Origin: Streptomyces antibioticus
GTDB taxonomy: Bacteria > Actinomycetota > Actinomycetes > Streptomycetales > Streptomycetaceae
Length of the DNA stretch: 64,000 nucleotides
Direction of reading: 5' to 3'
Assembly: GCF_001514065.1 (NCBI RefSeq)
Contig: NZ_KQ948423.1
Location: forward strand, 1,064,314 to 1,128,313
Under the pieces are notes generated by a model that ran no database searches, was not told the DNA's origin, and saw nothing but the letters and a program-made list of their open reading frames with translations. The first letter of the stretch is position 1; the number at the start of each line of letters is the position of its first letter. The translations under genes were made by a program, and so were the position numbers. Shown here piece after piece: positions 17,374 through 24,986 of this stretch.

Positions 17374-20300
17374 ATGCAGATCCGGCTGACCGTCGTAGAC
17401 CCGCTGGCCCCGCCCGCCGAGGCGGCCCGGGGCCGCACCCCGAGCCGCGACGTGCTGGTCACGGCCCCTGCGGGGACGGCCCTGGCGGCGATAACCTCCG
17501 CGCTCGCCTCCGCGGTCTCCGGCGACGGCGCCCCCGGCTCCGGCCAGCCCGTGCTCTACGCCGGAGCCGAGCGGCTCGACGCCCAGCGCTGCACCCTCGG
17601 CGAGCCCCCGCTGACCGACGGCGCGGTGCTGTCCCTCGGCGCCCCCACCGACCCCGAGCCGCACCCCGAGGTCGACGACGCCCCGGCCCGCCTCGACGTG
17701 GTCGCCGGTCCGGACGCGGGCGGGGTCCATCTCCTGCACGGCGGCCGGGTCGAGATCGGCCGCTCCGCCGACGCCGACGTCCCGCTCGACGACCCGGACG
17801 TCTCCCGGCTGCACTGCGCGGTCACGGTCGCCGGCGACGGCCGCGTCTCGGTCGCCGACCTCGACTCCACGAACGGCACGGTCCTGGACGGCACCCGCGT
17901 GGGCACCCGCCCGGTCCGCTTCCCCCCGGGTACCCTGCTGCGCATCGGCGAGTCGGCCCTCCGCCTGGCCCCGCCCGGCGGCCCCGGCGCGAGGCTGCGG
18001 ACCGCCCCGGACGGCGAGGGCCACGTGCGCGTGCCGGCGTCGCCGGACGAGGACACGGCCGGGGGCGACGCGGCCCCCTCCGCCCCGACCCGGCACACCA
18101 CCGGCAAGGCCGCCTGGGCCGCACCGGGCCAGGGCAGCACCGGCACCGAAGCTCCCGTCGTACCGGGCCAGGGCGGGGCACCCCGGATCGAGAGCCAGAC
18201 CCCCGGGGCGCACGGGACGCGCGGCACCGGTTCCCGGCGCCGGGTGTCCGACGTGGCGGGGGCGGCACGCGCCGGCACGGATGCCGCCCGGCCGGACGCG
18301 GAGGACAGCGGACGGACGCACGGCGGACGGCTGGGCGCGGGGGAGGCGTACGCACACGGCGAGCCCTCACGCGGCGCGGACATCGGCGGTACGCGAGGAA
18401 GTCACGCCCTCTCCGGCAACACCCCGGCGTCCGGCGGGCCTTCATCCAGCCCGGCCGACAACGCCTCGGCCCATGGCGGGACCTCCGGCCGCCGCCTGGA
18501 CAGCGGGGCCGCGCAGGGCGCCCCCGCCGACAACAGCTCGGCCTACCGCGGGGCTACCGGCCACCGCCCAGGCAGTGGACTCACGCACGGCGCCCCCTCG
18601 GGCGGCCCGGCCCAGGGTGGCCCCTTCGTCAGCCCCGCCCAGGGCACCCCTGACGACAGCGCCTCCCGCCACGACGCCGGCTCCGCCGAGCACACGCGCA
18701 CCGCTGACGGACTCGACGCCACGGACGCCCCCGGCACCGGCCGCCGCAAAGGCACCCCCCTGCGCGGCACCGACGTACCGCAGGGCCTGCGCAAGCGGGG
18801 TGGGCTCGGTGCGTGGGCGCGGCGGCTGGCCGGCGGACGCGGTGAACAGGACGCGGCGGCGGACCGGAGCGAGGCGTACGACGAGGGGACGGCCGCCCCG
18901 GTGCCGGAAGCCGCGGCCGGTGCGTCCCAGCTGCCGGAGACCTGGCCGGACCCGGCGGCGCTGCTGCTGACGGCGCTGGGCCCCGGGCCCCGGCTGTGGG
19001 AGCGCGGGCCGGGGCATCCGGAGGCGCTGACGGTGCGGCTGGGCACCGCCGACCGGGCGGCGCCCGACGGCTCGGGGCTGCTGCCCGCGGTCCCGGTCAC
19101 CGCGGATCTGCGCGAGGTCGGCTCGCTGGGGCTGACCGGCCCCCGCGCGCGGCTCGCCGGACTGGCCCGCGCGGTGCTGGCCCAGCTCGCCGCGCTGCAC
19201 TCCCCCGACGCCCTGGAGATGGTCCTGCTCAGCGCGGACCGCTCCCGCCCGGCCGCGGAGCGCACCGCCGAGTGGTCCTGGCTCGGCTGGCTCCCGCATC
19301 TGCGCCCGGGCCACGGCCAGGACTGCCGTCTCCTCCTCGCCTACGACCGCGAACAGGCGACGGCGCGCACGGAGGAGCTGCTCAGAAGGCTGGAGGACGC
19401 ACCCGCACAGCCCGCCGCGGTGGCGCCCCGGCGCCCCTCCTGGGCGCAGGACGACGACACCGCCGACGCGAGCGCCTTCGCGGGGCCGTACACCGTCCTC
19501 GTCGTGGACGGCGACCCCGGCGGCGCCGATGTGCGCGAGGCCGTGGCGCGGCTGGCGTGGGAGGGGCCGCGGGCCGGGATCCATGTGCTGTGTCTCGCCG
19601 AGACGTCACCGGCCTCGCCCGCGTCGCCGGTGACGGAGACGTACGAGGCGGCGTGCACGGCGGCGCCGACGTTCCGCGCGTGCGGCGCGGTCGCGCTGCT
19701 CAGCGGCGATGTCGCGACGGCCCTGCGGCTGCTGCGGGTCGCGCGGGCCACCGGCGACCACGCCTCCGCCGGCGTCGGCGAGCCTCCGGCCGGCCCCGTG
19801 GGCCATGGCACCGTCGCCGCCGTCGACGCCGTCTCCCCCGCCTGGGCGGAGCGGTTCGCGCGGGCGCTCGCGCCACTGCGCACGGACGGGGTCGGACCGG
19901 AGCGGCACGCGCGTGTGTCCGCGCCGCTGCCCCAGATGGCGCGGCTGCTGGACGAGTTGGGGCTGGCCAGGGCCACCCCGGCGTCGCTGATGGCCCGCTG
20001 GGCGGCCGCGGCGGACGACCCCGAGGCGCTCGGCGGACGGGCCTGGGCCGTGCTCGGCGCCGGACCGCGCGGCCCGGTCGGCGCGGACCTGGTGGCGGAC
20101 GGCCCGCACCTGCTGATCGAGGGACCGGCGGGCAGCGGCCGTACGGAACTGCTGCGGGCGGTCGTCGCCTCGCTGGCGGCGGCCGAGCGTCCCGACCGGC
20201 TGAGCATCGTCCTGATGGACGGCCGGGACAGCGTCAGCGCGGGCGCGGCGCACGGGGAAGGGCTGCGGGTCTGTACCGACGTACCGCATGTGACCACCCA

Positions 20301-21054
20301 CCTCGCCGCCAACGACCCGGTCCGGATGCGGGAGTTCGCGCAGTCCCTGAGCGCCGAGCTGAAGCGGCGGGCGGAGCTGCTGGGCCGGTCCGACTTCGCC
20401 GAGTGGCACACCGGCCGTGAGCTGTCGGGCCGTATGGTCGCCCAGCGCGGCGCCGCCGGCAGCGGCGACCTGGACAGCCCGCCCAGCTCCACCATGCGCC
20501 TGCGCCCGGGCGCGGCCCGTCAACGCACCGAGCCCGCGCCCCCGTTGCCCCGCCTCGTGGTCGTCGTCGACGACCTGGACGCGTTGGTCTCGCCCCCGCT
20601 GGGCTCCCCCGGCAGACCGTCGGCGGGCTCGGTGATGCGGGCCCTCGAAGCCGTCGCGCGGGAGGGCGAGCGGCTCGGCGTCCATCTGGTCGCGGCGGCG
20701 GCCTCCGGCGGCCGTACGGCGGAGTCGGAACCGGCGCGGCGGGCGTCCCTGCGGGTCGTGCTGGACGCGGTGACGGCGGGGCCGGACGAACCGGCGCCGG
20801 GCCGTGGGCGGTTGACCTGGGCGGACGGTCGTACGACCGCGTTCCAGGGCGGGCGGGTCACCGGCCGCATCCCGCGCACGGCGACGCTGCGGCCGACGGT
20901 GGTCCCGTTGGACTGGGAGCGGATGGGCGACCCACCGGCCCGCCGCCCGGTGCGCGAGTTGGGGAACGGCCCGACGGATCTGGCCCTGCTGGCCAGCGCG
21001 TTGGAGCGGGCGGCCCGTGAGGTCGCGGCCACGGAGGTGCCGTCCCTCCTCTAG
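17374..21054 (+). CDS. FHA-domain, EccC/EssC-like FtsK-family ATPase
   Basis: 1226 residues. The N-terminal 95 residues resemble a YukD/ubiquitin-like fold; an FHA domain follows (VEIGRSADADVPL, VSRLHCAV, DLDSTNGTVLDG; about 105-200), a family that binds phosphothreonine. Residues about 230-515 are low-complexity Gly/Ala/Ser/Thr-rich linker. The region after LLLTALGPGPRLWERGPGHP, including LARAVLAQLAALHSPDALEM, matches the segment before the first ATPase of type VII secretion EccC/EssC proteins. One P-loop ATPase follows (Walker A GPAGSGRTEL near 917, Walker B LVVVVDDLD near 1062). Unlike EccC it has no visible transmembrane helices and only one canonical ATPase. The start MQIRLTVVD at 17374 was chosen on domain grounds. 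No EsxA/EsxB-like gene is nearby, so a role in secretion is unproven. Confidence 0.78.
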   Translation: MQIRLTVVDPLAPPAEAARGRTPSRDVLVTAPAGTALAAITSALASAVSGDGAPGSGQPVLYAGAERLDAQRCTLGEPPLTDGAVLSLGAPTDPEPHPEVDDAPARLDVVAGPDAGGVHLLHGGRVEIGRSADADVPLDDPDVSRLHCAVTVAGDGRVSVADLDSTNGTVLDGTRVGTRPVRFPPGTLLRIGESALRLAPPGGPGARLRTAPDGEGHVRVPASPDEDTAGGDAAPSAPTRHTTGKAAWAAPGQGSTGTEAPVVPGQGGAPRIESQTPGAHGTRGTGSRRRVSDVAGAARAGTDAARPDAEDSGRTHGGRLGAGEAYAHGEPSRGADIGGTRGSHALSGNTPASGGPSSSPADNASAHGGTSGRRLDSGAAQGAPADNSSAYRGATGHRPGSGLTHGAPSGGPAQGGPFVSPAQGTPDDSASRHDAGSAEHTRTADGLDATDAPGTGRRKGTPLRGTDVPQGLRKRGGLGAWARRLAGGRGEQDAAADRSEAYDEGTAAPVPEAAAGASQLPETWPDPAALLLTALGPGPRLWERGPGHPEALTVRLGTADRAAPDGSGLLPAVPVTADLREVGSLGLTGPRARLAGLARAVLAQLAALHSPDALEMVLLSADRSRPAAERTAEWSWLGWLPHLRPGHGQDCRLLLAYDREQATARTEELLRRLEDAPAQPAAVAPRRPSWAQDDDTADASAFAGPYTVLVVDGDPGGADVREAVARLAWEGPRAGIHVLCLAETSPASPASPVTETYEAACTAAPTFRACGAVALLSGDVATALRLLRVARATGDHASAGVGEPPAGPVGHGTVAAVDAVSPAWAERFARALAPLRTDGVGPERHARVSAPLPQMARLLDELGLARATPASLMARWAAAADDPEALGGRAWAVLGAGPRGPVGADLVADGPHLLIEGPAGSGRTELLRAVVASLAAAERPDRLSIVLMDGRDSVSAGAAHGEGLRVCTDVPHVTTHLAANDPVRMREFAQSLSAELKRRAELLGRSDFAEWHTGRELSGRMVAQRGAAGSGDLDSPPSSTMRLRPGAARQRTEPAPPLPRLVVVVDDLDALVSPPLGSPGRPSAGSVMRALEAVAREGERLGVHLVAAAASGGRTAESEPARRASLRVVLDAVTAGPDEPAPGRGRLTWADGRTTAFQGGRVTGRIPRTATLRPTVVPLDWERMGDPPARRPVRELGNGPTDLALLASALERAAREVAATEVPSLL

Positions 21055-21213
21055 CTCCCCCCTCTAGCCCTCCTCGAAGAACGCCGCGTTACGACGCCGC
21101 AACGATCTCCCGCTTGACACCGCACGCGGTCTTGCCGACCCCATGCCCCCGGCGTAGACCAGAGCCCACGGGACAGCGCTCGACGTTCGACGAGGACGAA
21201 GAACGGGGCAGTG

Positions 21214-22584
21214 ATGCACAGCACGAGCACATACCGGACACGCAGGGCCGCCGCGGCAACCGCCGCCCTCCTCGCGGGAGCACTCGTGCTCACCGCGTGC
21301 GGCGGAGACGACGACAAGGCAAGTGACAACGAGAGCAAGGGCACGGGGACCGACGCCTCCGTCACCCTCCCCAAGCTCGACGGCCAGACTCTGGAGGTCG
21401 CCGCCGTCTGGACCGGAGCCGAACAGGAGAACTTCACCAAGGTCCTCGACGAGTTCACCAAGCGCACCGGCGCCAAGGTGAAGTTCGTACCGACCGGCAA
21501 CAACACCTCCACCTTCCTCGGCGCCAAGATCGAAGGCGGCCAGCCGCCGGACGTGGCGTTCCTGCCGCAGGTCGGTGTGTTGAAACAGTTCGCGCAGAAG
21601 AAATGGCTCAAGCCCCTCGGGGCGGAGGCCAAGGCCCAGTTGGACAAGAACTTCTCGCAGGGCTGGCGGGATCTCGGGGCGGTCGACGGCCAGCAGTACG
21701 GCGTGTACGCGAAGGCCGCCAACAAGTCGCTGATCTGGTACAACACCGCGGCCTTCGACGCGGCCGGGATCACCGAGACCCCCAAGACCTGGAAGGACTT
21801 CCTCGCCACCGCGCAGACCCTGTCCGACGCCGGCTCACCGGCCGTGTCGGTCGGCGGCGCGGACGGCTGGACGCTGACGGACTGGTTCGAGAACGTGTAT
21901 CTGTCCCAGGCCGGTCCGGAGAAGTACGACCAGCTGGCCCAGCACAAGCTCAAGTGGACGGACCCGTCCGTCAAGCAGGCCCTCACCACGCTCGCCGAGC
22001 TGTGGGGCAAGGACGAGCTGCTCGCGGGCGGCCGCAAGGGCGCGCTGGACACGGACTTCCCGAAGTCGGTCACCCAGGCCTTCACCGGTGACACCCCGGC
22101 CGCGATGGTCTACGAGGGCGACTTCGTGACCGCGAACATCAACGCCGACACCAAGGCGAAGGTGGGCACGGACGCCAAGGTCTTCCCGTTCCCGGCGGTG
22201 GGCACCGACTCCCCGGTGGTCAGCGGCGGTGACGTGGCCGTCGCGCTGAAGGACGGCAAGGGCGCGCAGGCGCTGCTGACGTTCCTCGCCTCGACGGACG
22301 CGGCGGAGATCTGGGCGGCGCAGGGCGGCATCCTCTCCCCCAACAAGGAGATGGACCAGAGCAAGTACAAGGACGACGTGACCCGGCAGATCGCCAAGGC
22401 GCTGATCGACGCCGGTGACAACTTCCGGTTCGACATGTCCGACCAGGCCCCGGCGGCCTTCGGTGGCACGCAGGGCACCGGCGAGTGGAAGGACCTCCAG
22501 GACTTCCTGAGCAACCCGAGCGATGTCGCGGGCGCCCAGCGGAAGCTGGAGGCCGACGCGGCCAAGGCCTACGGGTCGAGCTGA
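21214..22584 (+). CDS. Sugar ABC transporter solute-binding lipoprotein
   Basis: 456 residues. Family 1 extracellular solute-binding protein. A signal peptide with lipobox LTAC anchors it outside the membrane; EVAAVWTGAEQENFTKVLDEF and the WYNTAAFDAAGI region are typical of the fold. It is the first gene of a three-gene importer operon, with the first permease starting 5 bp after its stop. A GTG at 21211 directly precedes ATG 21214 and either may be used. The substrate is probably an oligosaccharide but cannot be specified. Confidence 0.88.
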   Translation: MHSTSTYRTRRAAAATAALLAGALVLTACGGDDDKASDNESKGTGTDASVTLPKLDGQTLEVAAVWTGAEQENFTKVLDEFTKRTGAKVKFVPTGNNTSTFLGAKIEGGQPPDVAFLPQVGVLKQFAQKKWLKPLGAEAKAQLDKNFSQGWRDLGAVDGQQYGVYAKAANKSLIWYNTAAFDAAGITETPKTWKDFLATAQTLSDAGSPAVSVGGADGWTLTDWFENVYLSQAGPEKYDQLAQHKLKWTDPSVKQALTTLAELWGKDELLAGGRKGALDTDFPKSVTQAFTGDTPAAMVYEGDFVTANINADTKAKVGTDAKVFPFPAVGTDSPVVSGGDVAVALKDGKGAQALLTFLASTDAAEIWAAQGGILSPNKEMDQSKYKDDVTRQIAKALIDAGDNFRFDMSDQAPAAFGGTQGTGEWKDLQDFLSNPSDVAGAQRKLEADAAKAYGSS

Positions 22585-22589
22585 CGCCG

Positions 22590-23942
22590 ATGGCCTCGGT
22601 GGCGAACTCGGCGGAGGGCGCCGGCGCACTGCCGACGCCCTCCGCGTCTCCGCGCAAGAGCGTGACGAGGACCAGACTGTGGGTGGCGGTGCTGTTCCTG
22701 CTGCCCGCGCTGGTCCTCCTCGGCGCGCTCGTGGTCTACCCGATCGGGTACTCGATCTGGCGCAGCCTCTACGACGCCGACGGCTCGAAGTTCGTCGGTC
22801 TGGGCAACTACGGCGACATCTTCAGCAACGACGCGACCCTGACGGCCGTACGCAACACGGCGATCTGGGTCGCGGTCGCCCCGGCCGTGGTCACCGCGCT
22901 CGGCCTGATCTTCGCGGTGCTCACCGAACGGGTGCGCTGGGGCACGGCGTTCAAGCTGATCGTCTTCATGCCGATGGCGATCTCGATGCTGGCGGCGGGC
23001 ATCATCTTCCGGCTGGTGTACGCGGCGGACCCGGACCAGGGCGTCGCGAACGCGGTGGTGACGAGCGTGCATGACGCGTTCGTGGACTCCTCGGTCTATC
23101 CGAAGGCCCGGCCCAACGCGGCGGTGAGCGATCTGAAGCCCTCGGGCGGCGGCTCGTTCACGTCGACCGGCACCGTGCACGCGGGCACCCCGGCCCTGCT
23201 GCCGCTGGTCGGCATCGCCCCGACCAAGCTCCCCGGCAGCCCCGAGGACGCCAAGCCGGCCACCGGCGAGGGCATCGACGGCACGGTGTGGCTGGACTTC
23301 AAGCTGGGCGGCGGCGGCACGAAGGGTCAGATCGACGCCGGTGAGAAGGCGTTGAAGGGCGTGAAGATCGAGGCCGTGAAGGACGGCGAGGTCGTCGCCT
23401 CGACGACGAGCGGCGCCGACGGCACCTTCCATCTGCCCGGCGAGGCGGACGGGGCCCAACTGAGGCTGCCCGGTTCGAACTTCGCGGCGCCCTACAACGG
23501 CATCGACTGGCTCGGCCCGACGCTGGTCACCCCGGCGATCATCGGGGCGTACGTATGGATGTGGGCGGGCTTCGCGATGATCCTGATCGCGGCCGGTCTC
23601 GCGGGCGTGGACCGCAATCTGCTGGAGGCGGCCCGGGTGGACGGTGCCAACGAATGGCAGGTGTTCCGCAAGGTCACGGTGCCGATGCTGGCCCCGGTCC
23701 TGGTCGTCGTCCTCGTCACGCTGATGATCAACGTGATGAAGATCTTCGACCTGGTCTACATCATCGCCCCGCAGCCCACCATGGACGACGCCAACGTGCT
23801 GGCGCTCCAGCTGTTCCAGTCGTCCTTCGGCGGCGGCGCGAGCTACGGCATCGGCAGCGCGATCGGCGTCATCCTGCTGCTGCTCGTCCTGCCGGTGATG
23901 TGGGTCAATCTGCGTCGGCTGCGGAAGGAGCGTGAGCGGTGA
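22590..23942 (+). CDS. Sugar ABC transporter permease (MalF-like) with large extracytoplasmic insert
   Basis: 450 residues, against about 300 for most such permeases. TM1 is at about 31-52, TM2 and TM3 in 88-145, and TM4 onward begins near 311. The EAA loop EAARVDGANEWQVFRKV (346-362) contacts the ATPase. Between the third and fourth helices, residues 150-305 form a soluble insert; part of it (GTVWLDFKLGG, GVKIEAVKDGEVVAST, GADGTFHLPG) reads as a Cna-B or carboxypeptidase-regulatory-like beta-sandwich. MalF carries its P2 domain, which contacts the binding protein, at the same topological place. The start ATG 22590 is 5 bp after the binding-protein stop. The next permease overlaps by 4 bp (GTGA). 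Confidence 0.88.
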   Translation: MASVANSAEGAGALPTPSASPRKSVTRTRLWVAVLFLLPALVLLGALVVYPIGYSIWRSLYDADGSKFVGLGNYGDIFSNDATLTAVRNTAIWVAVAPAVVTALGLIFAVLTERVRWGTAFKLIVFMPMAISMLAAGIIFRLVYAADPDQGVANAVVTSVHDAFVDSSVYPKARPNAAVSDLKPSGGGSFTSTGTVHAGTPALLPLVGIAPTKLPGSPEDAKPATGEGIDGTVWLDFKLGGGGTKGQIDAGEKALKGVKIEAVKDGEVVASTTSGADGTFHLPGEADGAQLRLPGSNFAAPYNGIDWLGPTLVTPAIIGAYVWMWAGFAMILIAAGLAGVDRNLLEAARVDGANEWQVFRKVTVPMLAPVLVVVLVTLMINVMKIFDLVYIIAPQPTMDDANVLALQLFQSSFGGGASYGIGSAIGVILLLLVLPVMWVNLRRLRKERER

Positions 23943-24820
23943 CCACTCTCGACACGACCGTGCGCGCCAAGCGCTCCCTCGCCTCCCGGGTGGCGAGCGG
24001 GGCCGCCGGCGGCGCCCTGCGGATCTTCCTGATCTGCATCGCGCTGGTCTGGCTGGTGCCGACCTTCGGGCTGCTGGTCTCGTCGTTCCGCGACCCGACC
24101 GACATCGCCGCCTCCGGCTGGTGGAAGGTGTTCAGCGCACCGGGCCAGCTGACCGCGCACAGCTACGAGACGCTCCTCAAGAACGAGACGATCACCGACT
24201 CCCTGTTCAACACCGTGTGGATCACGGTCCCGGCGACCCTGCTGGTGGTGCTCATCGGCGCGATGGCGGGCTACGCCTTCGCGTGGATGGACTTCAAGGG
24301 CCGCGACACCTGGTTCATGGTCGTGGTGGGGCTGCTGGTGGTGCCGGTGCAGGTGGCGCTGATCCCGCTGACCGTGCTGTTCCGGGAGCTCGGGATCTTC
24401 GGCGACATCATCGCCGCGGTCCTGTTCCATGTCGGCTTCGGACTGCCGTTCGCGATCTTCCTGTTGCGTAACTTCTTCGCGGAGATCCCTCGGGAGCTCC
24501 TGGAGGCGGCGCGCCTGGACGGGGCGGGCGAGGCGCGGCTGTTCGCCACCGTCGTCCTCCCGCTCGCCGCACCCGCACTCGCCTCGCTGGGCATCTTCCA
24601 GTTCCTGTGGGTGTGGAACGACATGCTGGTGGCGCTGGTGTTCACCAACGCCGACTCGCAGCCGCTGACGGTCGCCCTGCAACAGCAGGTACGGCAGTTC
24701 GGCAGCAACATCGAGATCCTGGCGACCGGCGCCTTCATCTCGATGGTCGTCCCGCTGATCGTGTTCTTCGCGTTCCAGCGGCAGTTCGTGTCCGGCGTCA
24801 TGGCGGGCGCGGTCAAGTAG
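23939..24820 (+). CDS. Sugar ABC transporter permease (MalG-like)
   Basis: 293 residues, normal length for the family. Six hydrophobic helices are visible, beginning LRIFLICIALVWLVPTFGLL, with the EAA loop ELLEAARLDGAGEARLF. The GTG start overlaps the preceding TGA and has AAGGAG upstream, implying translational coupling. No ATP-binding subunit follows; Streptomyces sugar importers of this class commonly share the ATPase MsiK encoded elsewhere, and that is my inference here. Confidence 0.92.
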   Translation: MTTLDTTVRAKRSLASRVASGAAGGALRIFLICIALVWLVPTFGLLVSSFRDPTDIAASGWWKVFSAPGQLTAHSYETLLKNETITDSLFNTVWITVPATLLVVLIGAMAGYAFAWMDFKGRDTWFMVVVGLLVVPVQVALIPLTVLFRELGIFGDIIAAVLFHVGFGLPFAIFLLRNFFAEIPRELLEAARLDGAGEARLFATVVLPLAAPALASLGIFQFLWVWNDMLVALVFTNADSQPLTVALQQQVRQFGSNIEILATGAFISMVVPLIVFFAFQRQFVSGVMAGAVK

Positions 24821-24851
24821 CGCGTACGACACGGAGGTTGACGACTCCGAG

Positions 24852-24877
24852 GGGGCGGGCCGGCAGCGGTCCGCCCC
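24852..24877 (+). terminator. Hairpin after the sugar ABC operon
   Basis: A 7-bp GC stem (24852-24858 with 24871-24877) lies 31 bp after the last permease gene, positioned as the operon terminator. There is no T run. Confidence 0.5.
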
Positions 24878-24986
24878 TTCGCGTTCCCCCGGAATCCCCC
24901 GTATGCCGCAAGGGACGTAACCAAGTCGCCGCACCGGCCGTTCCCGGGCCGAACGCCCGCGCCGACTCCTCCCCCATGGATGTGCC

